From Lepiota brunneoincarnata (Eukaryota; Basidiomycota; Agaricomycetes; Agaricales; Agaricaceae): a stretch of DNA of 64,000 bases. Within the stretch, counting starts at the first letter, position 1. Every line of letters starts with the position of its first letter. Under the pieces are notes generated by a model. That model was given only the letters and a program-made list of their open reading frames with translations, was not told where the DNA came from and made no database searches. Of this stretch, positions 1 through 9,799 are shown in pieces. A program made the position numbers and the translations under genes. The stretch is taken from contig JAEBUN010000016.1 in the NCBI GenBank assembly GCA_023014365.1, positions 620,001 to 684,000 on the forward strand. Reading direction: 5' to 3'.

Positions 1-620
1 AGTTTCAAAGCTGTTCACCATTCTATACTCCAAAATCTCATAGTACTGCTCTATATCTATAATCCCCTCAACCTCCACTAGCATTCCTACTCCTTTCCAT
101 CTCATAGCTGGCCATACCATAATATTACTACCACCTCCATACTTAACAGTAGGAATAATAGTCTTGTCTGAGTCCTTCCCCCCTTATACATCTTTTTATA
201 TGACCCAAGCTTGTTGATTTTTGTTTCATCTGTGCATAATATCATTTTGCAACTTCTACTGTCCAATCCTTGTGCTTGTAGGCAATTTGAAGTGAGCAAT
301 TTGGTGTTGCTTCTTAAGAGGAGACTATTTAGTCTTAACAACAAACCAGAAATTGTCCTTCTTGAGCATATTTTAGATTGTTTGAAGTGTGACAGGAGTA
401 GGAAAGATAGGCTTGATGAATTGGGTAGCTTGAACAGCATTGTCCAGCTTCCCAGGAGCGATCTAGTCAATTATTGATTATTTATTCTGAGAAGATAGTA
501 TGGAAAGTTGTCCCCCTTTATTGTTTTCCTCATCTTGATCAACGTCTTTCATAATGTGCTCAACAGTACTCCTGCCTAGACCAGTTTGGACTGAGTTTGT
601 TGCAGGGAATAGCTATTCTG
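1..620 (-). pseudogene. Tc1/mariner-like transposase relic, cut by window edge
   Basis: The minus strand reads through several stops as a Tc1-family transposase. Upstream parts are degenerate. A recognisable TDETKINKLGS block (around 215-250) is followed, below 145, by YGGGSNIMVWPAMRWKG and EGIIDIEQYYEILE, which match the catalytic core of Tc1-like transposases (the first catalytic Asp lies in the DETK motif). At least four in-frame stops and one frame change make it non-functional. The C-terminus lies beyond the window start. A second, better preserved copy of the family lies at 54062-54953. The family call is firm; exact limits are not. Confidence 0.8.
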
Positions 621-812
621 AAAAAGAAAAATGACTTGAGAGCACTAGGTAAAAGATATAGTTTTTATGATGTAATGGTAAGATGAAAAGATAGTAAAAG
701 TGATTTCAATATGATCATGTGATATAAAAGAGGTCACATGACAATTTTTGTTATCCCCACACTTGATTTGGTATTGATTTGGCCTGTCCAACACCAGATT
801 TTAGGAAAATGA

Positions 813-1027
813 CAGAGGATCAAAAAACTGTCCCAATGAGTTAATATTTTAAATGATTAATTGGTCCATTACCTCTCAGGCAGATCACATGATTTAAATG
901 GAATCAGGATCCCAATATGCTATATTATCATTGTCTATTTTCCCAAGTATTTATGTAATTGCCTTGGTCCATTATTAGCTGATCTTTCCAAATGGTGAAA
1001 ACATTGGGACAATTTTTTGACCCACTG
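813..1027. mobile_element. ~215 bp MITE-like unit with Tc1-type inverted ends
   Basis: The left end (813-838, starting CAGAGGATCAAAAAACTGTC) is the imperfect inverted repeat of the right end (1002-1027, finishing TTTTTTGACCCACTG). The right end is followed by TA (1028-1029), the usual Tc1/mariner target; the left-flank TA is lost (TGA). No ORF lies inside. It sits directly upstream of the Tc1-like transposase relic, so it may be a MITE or the 5' terminal module of that element. Confidence 0.65.
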
Positions 1028-1029
1028 TA

Positions 1030-1480
1030 TGCTAATACTACTGGACTAATATAATCTAATGATCTATTGTATATTACTAGAGGAAAAGAGGGAGAGAAGA
1101 CTTCAAATATGGATTAAGCTTTGTGAATTAAATAAGGTCCCTACAAAATACATACATAGAGTATTTACACTCTACTGATAGTGGAGCTCATGTATGCTCT
1201 ATAAATATTACAAGAATATTAAAGAAAGTAGTGGAGAGAGGAGAAATATGAGGATGATGGAATACAAGAATAATAGAAATTGCTAGCTACTATTTATCTA
1301 AAATATCCTACAGTCCTTCAATATTCTCAGCATATGCTCAGATTAATTACCAAAAAATAGAGAGAGAATGAATTCAAGTTGGAAGAAGGGGATATTGTCA
1401 ATCCAAGGGCTTTGATCTGAGTTTTTGACATTTCTCTGAAGTATGTCATGTAGGAGTAGTTAGTTTAGCCAATAAACAGC
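1030..1480. other. AT-rich stretch, nothing recognised
   Basis: Low-GC, CpG-poor sequence with no ORF of note and no recognised repeat. It may be the 3' part of the degraded copia relic that follows, but no motif supports this. Confidence 0.4.
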
Positions 1481-1484
1481 TACT

Positions 1485-1625
1485 ATACTACTGTATACTG
1501 TACTTATATTATTGTACACTACTACTACATTATGATACATTACTACCACATTACTGCAAATTACTGCCCAATTACTGTGGCACTGCTGTAACACATATGT
1601 GCAGTAGTATGGTAGGGTACAGTAA
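1485..1625. repeat. Degenerate TACTGCACATTAC-type satellite
   Basis: Loose tandem iterations around ATTACTGC/ACTACATTACTG. The same motif family recurs at 41145-41345 at the other end of the gene island. No ORF. Confidence 0.6.
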
Positions 1626-1867
1626 TGGTAGCAGCAAATGTACTATGCCCCTGAGATAGGGAATGTGATGCATCTGTTCCTATTCTTCAGGGGATACTGT
1701 GGTATTAGTGAGATCAATTTCTGGACTCATAGAAGTCTTCATAGGATTACAGTCATCCATCCCAAACTGTTTAAGCATAGAGTTGACATAGTGTGATTGG
1801 AAAAGGGAGATAGTATGATTGGGAATGCTCTGAGTCATCTAGATATTGAAAAGGAAGGTGAGGCCAA
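1600..1867 (-). pseudogene. Copia RT relic, downstream half
   Basis: The minus strand carries, with stops, SHYVNSMLKQFGMDDCNP and a degenerate version of the region before RNase H of Ty1/copia pol. The upstream half of the same motif, SKYFKLHGLG, lies at 3804-3870 on the other side of the inserted LTR element. The two halves join across the GCCAA target duplication. Function is lost. Confidence 0.7.
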
Positions 1868-2189
1868 TGTTAGGGGAAATTAAGAGCACCAGAACCAAGT
1901 TGATATTTGGGTGGCAAATACAATTGACACCCACACTACTTATATACATAGAGTACTGCGCACAGACCAGGTAGCCAAACACTATGTAGCTACTAGAACA
2001 TAACATACACAAACAATATACAAACAATGTTAGTCATATGCAGATCGGACTTGGGGATGGGGGTGGCCAAAGGCTGAGGCCAGGCTTAGGCATCAGGCAT
2101 CAGCTAGAGAGGCTGAGCCCAGACACCCAACCATAGACCCCTAGACATACCTTGCGTAAGGGGGTACACATAATGCTAGTCCCCTTACA
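1868..2189 (-). repeat. 3' LTR of gag-only element
   Basis: On the plus strand it begins TGTTAGGGGAAAT and ends CCCCTTACA. It is highly similar to 3471-3798 and clearly related to 46162-46472. Confidence 0.9.
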
Positions 2190-2203
2190 CCAGCCCCCTC
2201 TTA
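2190..2203 (-). promoter_or_regulatory. Polypurine tract of gag-only element
   Basis: The minus strand reads AAGAGGGGGCTGG immediately before the 3' LTR, in the position of the plus-strand primer of LTR elements. It fixes the element's orientation. Confidence 0.7.
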
Positions 2204-2237
2204 AGAGTCAATGACCCGATGACTTGGTTCCTTCATC

Positions 2238-3332
2238 CTAGGCAGCATGAGCCCAGCAGCCATCCACAAGCCAAATGACAAGCCCATCCACCAGAAGGGA
2301 ATGGGCATAGTCAAGATGGGCTGGGTAGGTGACAGGTGGAAGTCCCTGGCCCCAGGTCAAGATGACACTGTCGACCTCCATCAGGGTCAAGGCCAGGGTA
2401 GGAGTAGCGCTTCCCATCCAGACTGATGGGACTCCAGGAGTAGATGCACCAGAGGGGGTAGAGATGGGCATAGGGGAGCTGCATGATGGTTGCTGAGAAA
2501 CCACAGGAGAGCACATAGGGGTAGGGGTAGATGTGGCCATGCACATAGTAGTTGATGGAGCGCCGGCCAGGGTAGAAATCATAGGGGGAGTGGGAGCGAT
2601 GGAAGAGGCCTGTGAGGAAGGCTGTGCACCTGGATGCACCCAATCAGGGACTGGGGTAGCAGAGCTGGAGGTAATGGGATCCACACAAGCTGGAGTGGGA
2701 GCCTGAGCTGCTGCAGGAGCAGACAGTCCAGGGGCCACTGGGGCAGGGCTGGAAGCTGCCATTGTCTTCTCCTTCTTTGTCTTTGGAAGGTGGATGTGCT
2801 TGCATGCAATCCACTTACCTAACACCACAAGGGCATCACTGAGTTGCTGCTTGGTCCCCCTGATAGAGACATGGCACTTGTTGGCACCATCCATGGCCAC
2901 TGAATAGACCCAGAGGTGAGCACCGCTAATGTCAGCAACCTGTTTAAGGCCATGGCTGCTGTGACCAACCATGTGCCCACCCATATTGTTGGTGATGACA
3001 AGGGTGGCCTGATAGCGATCGGCCTCATCGTCCTGTGGGTAGTGAGCCGACAGCAAGAGGGCGGTAGAGGTGCCTTTTACCATGGGGCAAGTGGGGCCCA
3101 GGCAGTTAGGAGTGCATGGGACACCCACAGAGATTTGTGAGTGACCCTTCTGGGTAGTAGCTGCTTGGATAACAGCTGGGGTGGGACTGGCAGCAGCCAT
3201 CAAGGTACAATCCTTGAGGATGCGCAGGCAGGATGAGAGCGAACCAATCAAGTGGTTAAGCTTGCCAATCTGGGCCAGTAAGGCCTGAGTATCCTCACCT
3301 GAATGCAAGGGTCCTGCTGAGGCAGGGGCCAT
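2238..3332 (-). CDS. Gag-like protein with KH-like domain (364 aa)
   Basis: Single uninterrupted ORF of the 1868-3798 LTR element; the first ATG is at 3332, though the frame is open upstream. Residues roughly 15-40 form a short hydrophobic/helical stretch (LLAQIGKLNHLIGSL). Residues about 105-180 resemble a type I KH fold: ATLVITNNMGGHMVGHSSHG, then LKQVADISGAHLWV, then HVSIRGTKQQLSDALVVLGK. The GxxG loop reads GHSS, so its second Gly is missing. A basic patch PKTKKEK follows, then a long Ala/Pro/Ser/Thr-rich tail. No zinc knuckle or enzyme motif is visible. Nucleic-acid binding in a particle is an inference from the KH-like pattern and gag position. The neighbouring LTRs provide its promoter and terminator. 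Confidence 0.72.
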   Translation of the reverse strand: MAPASAGPLHSGEDTQALLAQIGKLNHLIGSLSSCLRILKDCTLMAAASPTPAVIQAATTQKGHSQISVGVPCTPNCLGPTCPMVKGTSTALLLSAHYPQDDEADRYQATLVITNNMGGHMVGHSSHGLKQVADISGAHLWVYSVAMDGANKCHVSIRGTKQQLSDALVVLGKWIACKHIHLPKTKKEKTMAASSPAPVAPGLSAPAAAQAPTPACVDPITSSSATPVPDWVHPGAQPSSQASSIAPTPPMISTLAGAPSTTMCMATSTPTPMCSPVVSQQPSCSSPMPISTPSGASTPGVPSVWMGSATPTLALTLMEVDSVILTWGQGLPPVTYPAHLDYAHSLLVDGLVIWLVDGCWAHAA

Positions 3333-3470
3333 TGTTGGTGGGGTAGGCACAATCACTTTCTGCTTGCCTGAGGACTTTTAGCAAGGCATACTGGCATTGT
3401 AGCTGAGAAGACAGGGTAGGTGGGGTGCAGAGGGCTAGATTGGCAAGTCTGCATAGAGACCTGAATATTC

Positions 3471-3798
3471 TGTTAGGGGAAGTTAAGAGTGCCAGAACCA
3501 AGTTGATATTCAGGTGGTAAATACAATTGACACCCACACTACTTATATACATAGAGGTCTGCGCACAGACCAGGTAGCCAACCACTATGTAGCTACTAGA
3601 ACATAACCATAACATACACAAACAATATACAAACAATGTTAGTCATATGCGGATCGGACTCAGGGATGGGGGTGGCTGAAGGCTGAGGCCGGGCTTAGGC
3701 ATCAGGCATTGGCTAGAGAGGCTGAGCTCAGACACCCAACCACAGACCCCTAGATGTACCTTGTGTAAGGGGGTACACATAATGCTAGTCCCCTTACA
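3471..3798 (-). repeat. 5' LTR of gag-only element
   Basis: Partner of 1868-2189. The right border is followed by GCCAA, repeating the left flank. The sequence just inside (GAATATTCAGG on minus) is not an obvious tRNA-complementary primer site. Confidence 0.9.
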
Positions 3799-3803
3799 GC
3801 CAA

Positions 3804-3880
3804 GACCATGGAGTTTGAAGTACTTTGATAGCTTAGGCAATTGTTCTATCCATAGCCTGGTTGCTGTTATGAACAGTCCA
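3804..3880 (-). pseudogene. Copia RT relic, upstream half
   Basis: The minus strand reads LSKYFKLHGLG, the motif preceding the SFLLGI block in copia RT. It continues across the LTR insertion at 1867. Confidence 0.6.
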
Positions 3881-4234
3881 GACAAAGAGGAGCTGGAACA
3901 GATGTTTAATTATACAAGATGGGTACAGGAGACTATGGACCAGATACAGGCATAGCTATGAAGATAAAGAGGAGGAATATTACAACACCATGCAGACTTG
4001 GCAAGAGATGCAGGGATGGAGATAACTTTGGAGGATATTCTGGAATACCTCAAGCAAGAAAGAGACAGTTATGGATTGACAGATCCAACCTCTGGCACAG
4101 ATGGAGACACCAAGAGAATAGAGAGTGAGAATGGAGAAGAAGCCATGGAGATAGGATCAGGAGAAGAAGAATATGAGTCAGAAGAAAGCAATAGAATATC
4201 ACATAGCAATGAAATGGAGAATGGGAGTAACTAA
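3871..4234 (+). pseudogene. Acidic ORF remnant, unknown
   Basis: The plus strand reads EELEQMFNYTRWVQETMDQI, then two stops and a frame change, then a 78-codon open stretch (3998-4234) with ITLEDILEYLKQERDSYGL and a Glu/Ser-rich acidic tail. It is not recognised. The helical, charged character would fit a gag or accessory protein of a mobile element, but no diagnostic motif is present. It is flanked by retroelement debris on both sides. Confidence 0.35.
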
Positions 4235-4426
4235 CCCATGAAAGATATATATAACAAGATATCATCAGCTAGGATAGGGATTGCAGGACAGCAGAGTAGC
4301 CCTGGTACCTATAACAAGTATATAGCATCTCATAGGTATATAAGGCCTATACAAGTAGAGATTAAAGCCTTAAGCTTTAATCTTGTTAACAGCAAATGTT
4401 AACCTTCTCTGCCTTAACTTGGCATG

Positions 4427-4885
4427 TGTAAGGGGACATTCCAAATACCCCAGCAGTATTCCCACTAACTCCATGGACACCCAATACTATCCAAACACCC
4501 CCATGCATCTTAACATACTGTATATCCCTCCTTTCAAACACTTAAATCCCTCCTTTCACTCTCTATACCTTCTTTAACTTTCTCTTGCTCCCTTTCATTT
4601 ATATGGACTTTAGACAGTTATCTTCATCCCTTATATTTGTTTCAACCATACTCAACTTTGTGTAACACCTGGGTACCATAGCCAAGCTTGGTTTAACTTA
4701 TATTGATTATATGGGTCATGTATACACATAGTCTTTGCCTGCAGGGGTTTCTTTATTCTATTCTCTTAGGATTTCCCTGCAGGTACATGTTCTCTACATA
4801 ACTCATAGCTTAATACCACTTAGAATTTCCCTACAGTGTTGCTTCAGCTTTCTGAGTTGCTTAAACCCCTCAGGTCATCCTAGCA
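4427..4885 (+). mobile_element. Solo LTR (459 bp), family A
   Basis: Starts TGTAAGGGGACA and ends CCTAGCA, with near-perfect flanks GCATG (4422-4426) and GCATA (4886-4890). It aligns along its length to the solo LTR at 45398-45859, including the GCCTGCAGGGGTT and GGATTTCCCTGCAG blocks. Strand is arbitrary. Confidence 0.88.
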
Positions 4886-5420
4886 GCATATTCCCTTATT
4901 ATCTCAGTTAGTGCAATCCACTAAGCTCTATAAGGCCAACCATCTCAGACACCTTGTTGAGTGATTAAAGGCCTCCTCCAGTTATCTTTGGATACAGAAG
5001 GAACAAGGATCATAACACCTAGCTCCCCAACACATTACAAACCTCACTGACATATCCCCACCCCTCATCACATTATCCCACCCACCCCATCCCAGCTCCC
5101 CACCTTGCATCTCTGTACCACAATGGCCACATTGCCAATTGGCCATCTCTGCAGCTCCCTCCTAACCCTTATGCAGGAGGTGTTATTGCATCTCTTGCTT
5201 TGTAAGTTATTTTTATTTTATTTCTCTCAAACACTTGGCCAGGAGGTGTAGCAACAGTAGGTCAGAGGGGTGTGGCCATTACTACATCTCCCTCAATGCA
5301 GTTCCTGTTTCCTTACTTGGGTTGTATTTTTTTGTGATGGGATTATATACTTATAATATGACTTTCATTATTTCTAGGGTATCTTTGCTGTATTACATTT
5401 GCTATCTTTTTATACTCCTA
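4886..5420. other. AT-rich stretch, no supported gene
   Basis: A C-rich segment (5020-5110) then T-rich sequence. A short plus-strand ORF (5235-5429) encodes hydrophobic residues but matches nothing I recognise. Confidence 0.4.
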
Positions 5421-5424
5421 ATAG

Positions 5425-5830
5425 ACTGACAGACTCCCAGTAGAGTCTTTATTGAGTCTTGATAGAGTCCTAATAGAGTTTTATTAAAATATTAATGGAG
5501 TGTGTCTTTGTAAAGTCATTAAATATAGTCAGGGTCAACTTAGTCCTGATAGAGTCTTGATAGAACCTCAGCTTGTCTTGGCTTGTTATCCTCTAAATGA
5601 ATTCAGGCCAGAAATAAACTCCAGATAGAGTTCTATTTGTTGGGCAGATAATCCAATCAGAACTCTATCAAGACTTTAACAAGACTTGAATAGAACTGGG
5701 ATAGGAGTTATCATGACTCCATTAGGAGTACCAGGAGTCTATCAGGAGTCTCAGAACTCTATCAGAACTCTATCAGAACCCAAAAGGGAGTCTATCAGGC
5801 ATTCTATCAGAACTCTATCAGAATTTGTGG
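5425..5830. repeat. Hairpin-forming GATAGAGT repeat
   Basis: The left arm (about 5440-5640) repeats GATAGAGTC/TAGAGTT. The right arm (about 5650-5825) repeats the complement, CAGAACTCTATC. The arms could pair into a long imperfect foldback. No ORF or clear target duplication was seen. Confidence 0.6.
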
Positions 5831-5929
5831 GCTGTTGTAAAGTAGTCAAAATGACTGATAATATGGTTGATTGATTGTTTATACTATGACACAAGGAGCA
5901 CATTTTATATTTTTCATAGCTGAATCCTC

Positions 5930-7900
5930 AGTAGATTGTAACATCAACTTTGCAACCATAACCGATCACGAGAGGTTACGGTGATTATGGTACAACCACG
6001 ATCGACCAGAGTGGTTGTGGTGTGATCCAATCAACAAGTGATTGCATCACGAAATTCTGGCAGGGCGGCTGATGATTGCGGCATTGCCGGGCAAACAAAT
6101 GGAGTACATAGGATATCGTTTTCAGGGTGGAAAGTATTGTCAGCCGCAATAGTGCCATAATTCCCTTGGACCCACCGATAGATGATTTTTATTAAGTAGG
6201 CCCTCAGAATTAGCTGCTTAGTATACGAGGTTCATATCCACCGCTCCTTTCTCTTCTGAAAACGATTCAAAGACCATCTACACCCTGTTTGTACGTGATT
6301 CGGCAAATAAGCTCCTTCAAGGTAATTGTGTATATGACTCAATCATGTTCCCTCATTTATTGACTGGACACCAGTAGCAGAGCAATGGATACCAGTGCGC
6401 CCAGAGCTCTACTCCCAATTACCTCCACTAACAGCGTGATGGTACACAGGCGGCAATACAGAGAAGAGAATTGGGCCGCCTCGACCTGAGGCGGAAAAAA
6501 GGAAGCCGCTGGAGAAGGTACGTGAAAAAAAAAGAAATAAAAAAATCGCGGGAACGTTGAAAAAGCAGTCGCAGCCACAGAACAAAAAGCTGCTGCAGTA
6601 CCACAAAGACATGCGGCAGTATCACGAAACGAATGATACTGCAGGGAGAGCAGCCAGCACTAACACAAGTAGCAAAGGGTAAAAGGCTGAACTGAGAGAA
6701 GCCGGAACTAGTACAAGTAGCAAGGGTTAGTGCATGACAGCCTGACACATTTAGATGATGTTGTTGTAGGCCATAACACTTCACCTAGTAGTTCCTCTCC
6801 TTCCTCTGGTTAATACCAATGATTTACAAGCTATGCCCCCCATGAAACCCCATGGCCCACGCATCACACCCTTCTCCTCATCCCTCTCTTACACTCACTA
6901 CTACCCCCTCCCTCCCTGCCCTCTCGCTGCAGGGTCTTGCAAATTTGATGATGACACCAGCCCCTTCCAGCCTGCCCTCTCGGAAATTGGACGACACAAG
7001 TCCTTCGCGTTCTGCCTTCGCACTCATAAGCTAAGTCGAGGCTGTACTCCAATGGGGAACGTCCTGCAGGTGCCATACAGTTACAATGTACCCCCCCTCT
7101 CAACTCGAAACCTGCGCCCCGGGGCCCTTCCATGCAGGCATACGCGCTCGCTTTGTGGCTCCTGAACTGCACTGCACGTTCCGGAGCTGTCGCCATGTCA
7201 CCACCGTCGATGATGATGGATAAAATCGTTGCTGCCCCATTTCCTCGCTCTTTTTCTCTTGCTAAAACCCCTAGCCTCTACGGAAGACTCTGCTGCGGTA
7301 CGTGTACATCCCAGGGCCCCCTCGACCAGTGGCTTGCTTCATGGATGATTAATTTTGCCACACAGCAACAACAGCAGCTGCTCGCATCTCAGCATGCACT
7401 GCCTTGTTCCCAACACCCCCTGTCCCCCGGAGGTCCCAAAAATCCCTTGACCCCCATGCAAGTATTGTTGCCTATGCTCTGCATCAGGCGAAGCTTCAGT
7501 GTCTCCCCCATCCTGCTGCTACCACACTCGATCTTCCCGGCTTCCTAAAGACCTGCTTTTGGCATTTCTAAAGGCTCGTGTTTCCGGCACCGCACGAGGC
7601 GGCTCGTCGGGCTAGGCCACTGTCTATCTATCCCGGCCTTTCCTCCAAGGCTCGCTTTCCCGGTAACACCATGCAGGGTTTGTCAGGACTGTTTCGGAAA
7701 GCAGAACTGCGAATGCCTAGTTAACTCATGTGCATGAGGAACGCCGGAGTAAGTATTAGAACTGGGTCGAGAATCAGGGTGATATAAGTGGTATCGTGTA
7801 TTTTCTTGATTCTGGATAGTACATCACGGACACCCTTAGGTCAATTACATCCTAGAGTGACGAACCAATTTATTATGTTTTTGGATTAGAAGTGATTTAA
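5930..7900. other. Left edge of gene island, no supported gene
   Basis: Base composition shifts here from AT-rich, CpG-poor to higher GC with frequent CpG. Several overlapping ORFs (6833-7548) are pyrimidine-driven and look non-coding. A small perfect hairpin, CCGCCTCGACCTGAGGCGG, lies near 6477-6495. The ~80 bp around 7690-7790 is repeated near 38400-38490. Confidence 0.4.
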
Positions 7901-7904
7901 TCTC

Positions 7905-9794
7905 CTATCTGACATTCAGCATCGGAAGTCTTTCGACACTTTCCTTCTCGATCATTGTCTTCACATCCCAGACGTTTCCGAGTAGATACAGGGGTAGTAT
8001 GTGACCAGGATTTCTTGGCCTCCTTAGGTGTTTGCGGTTGTCCGTCCAGCCACTGGCTTTGAGGGCGTTATCAAGGAGTTGGCGGATATGGTCGTGTGTG
8101 CGAATTGCAAGATCTGGCGGCATATGATACAAAATAGTATCCGAGAAGGTCGCAGGGGGTAATTCATCGTATTGAGCATCAATCCACTGGTGATACTGGA
8201 GGTACGCCTTCCGGAGGTTTTCGAAAAGGGTTGACAGGGGCTCGTTATCGATGAAAGCAAACCCTCTCCTGATAAAGCAGAACCCTTTGATTAAGTACCA
8301 CCTCTGATTTCTTCTGAGGTATCCACTATTGACAGGGTGTACTTCATTGAGGACCTCCCCTTTAATGTAGTTTGTTTCTTCCTCTTGGTTGTGGCGGAAG
8401 TCATATAAGCCAATGTAAAGGAGGATCCAGAAGAATGACTCCATGTCATCCCGGATTGTATGTTGCTTGTATTGATGCTTGAGAAGGTGAGCTGGCATGA
8501 AAAACCATGTCCCCTGCAAGATTGATCAAGTCATGGTCCCTGTCACCAAGGGCTACGGCTTACTGTGCGGTTTAAATATCTCTTGACTGAGACCCCTGGA
8601 GGCACCCCGGGCCGTTGCCCGCCAGGTTTGCTAATCCTCCAGGCGACTGCCCAATCAACGCGGACCCCACGTCCATCCTGTCCGATCATAATATTTGTGG
8701 CGCTCACGTCGCGATGGAGCCCTCCACACTTCTTATAAGCCTGATCATGAGCTAAGATAAAGGTTAGCGTGTGGCTATGTGGAAAGGGTGAGTCAGGCGT
8801 GCCTTCGAACACGTCCCTCAAAAGCTGGATAAGGTGTCTGGGCTTTTTGAAATCTTCAAGGCGTTCACTCACCAGATTCTCCATAAAACGATATTGCTGG
8901 CGAGACACAAATACGGATATATAATCTGTTATCTTGAACTCATCCCTGAATTCATAAGACTTTGTTGTGTCGTTTTCTCCCGACAGGATACCCCCACCCT
9001 CGAAACGGGGGATATGGGGCACTCTTGCGGCCTCTAATTCTCTAAGAATGTCTGGCTCTTTCTCCATCCCCAATTATTCGTCTCGCCAACCATCCTTCAA
9101 GAAGAAGAGTTTGTTCTCGCTCGGGTCATAGACGGGCAAAGTACGTGCGAAACGACCAATTAATTCTCCAGAGTCCCTTGTTGGTTCTCTTGCGATAACC
9201 GTGCGCGTCACGCCTTGGCCGCTATCATCGGGTATTTGAATGGCCAACCAATGCATCCCTTCCCGATGTTCAAGTTTGGTTGGGAGCTTTTCAAACGCTT
9301 TCAAGCCACACTGATGCTCGACTGGGGTAGCTTCATGAACAGTAATATCAATACCTCGCTGAGCTTCCCCAAGGCGAGCAAAGCGAGCGAGAAAATCCCA
9401 CAACACATCCGGCCGGGCGCGGTAATCGAAAACCCCACTAACGAGAATGGCACAGTGATCAGCACGGAAAAAACGTGCCTGCGGCCGTCCACAAACACCG
9501 AAAAAGCGTGTGTCCTAAACTGACGTGTAAACATCTCGGTAAAAACTGCTGCAATCCGTCGCTGGATTTCCACTGCTCCACGCGTCACGCGCTGAAATGC
9601 GTGGTCACGAAGCGCTTCTTTAGCGAGACCTGGTGCCGGGTCACGGAAGGGATCGAGGTCCCCGAGCTTGAGCTCAAATGGCAGTAGCGGGCTATAGAAA
9701 GAAGGTACTTTGCCTTGCTCGATGGTAGAGATATCAGGTCCCTTGTGGCTCTGATTTAAGGTTGGGGGATCCGGGATCCGTACCTTGAGATGTA
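7905..9794 (-). pseudogene. FunK1-type protein kinase, broken by frameshift and stop
   Basis: The minus strand encodes a fungal FunK1-family kinase. The N-terminal part reads VPSFYSPLLPFELKLGDLDP and FTEMFTRQFRTHAF. The core reads FRADHCAILVSGVFDYRARP, then FLKDGWRDE, then GLHRDVSATNIMI (catalytic-loop HRD and Asn), then VDWAVAWRISKP (DFG position reads DWA). An intron at 8514-8563 (GTAAGC...TTGCAG) joins RYLNRT to GTWFFMPAHL, which is the family's RTGTWxFM motif. The C-terminal lobe follows (DDMESFFWILLY), with the stop at 7905. Two lesions break it: a one-base frameshift near 9475-9500 and an in-frame TAA at 9070-9072 between RDE and LGMEKE. A CTCAAG acceptor near 9794 suggests an upstream exon. 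The lesions could be assembly errors; otherwise it is a recent pseudogene. Confidence 0.8.
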
Positions 9795-9799
9795 TGTAT

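Larger units (their letters stand above)
1868..3798 (-). mobile_element. Complete gag-only LTR retrotransposon (1931 bp)
   Basis: Two LTRs (1868-2189 and 3471-3798, about 322-328 bp, TG...CA) flank a 1.28 kb internal region and are bounded by a perfect 5 bp target duplication GCCAA (1863-1867 and 3799-3803). Orientation is minus: a purine tract AAGAGGGGGCTGG abuts the left (3') LTR at 2190-2203, and the LTR has a TATATAAG box on that strand. The only ORF (2238-3332) has a KH-like domain. There is no protease, RT, RNase H or integrase, so the element must depend on enzymes supplied in trans. Related LTRs occur at 40976-41130 and 46162-46472. It is inserted in a dead copia RT. Confidence 0.88.

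Noticed and set aside
2311..2822. Several ORFs overlapping the KH-like gag gene
   Set aside because: Other-frame shadows of the 364-codon ORF in a Pro/Ala-rich, GC-biased segment.
6833..7548. Overlapping plus-strand ORFs of 110-138 codons
   Set aside because: Composition-driven (C-rich) reading with no motif, domain or splice support.
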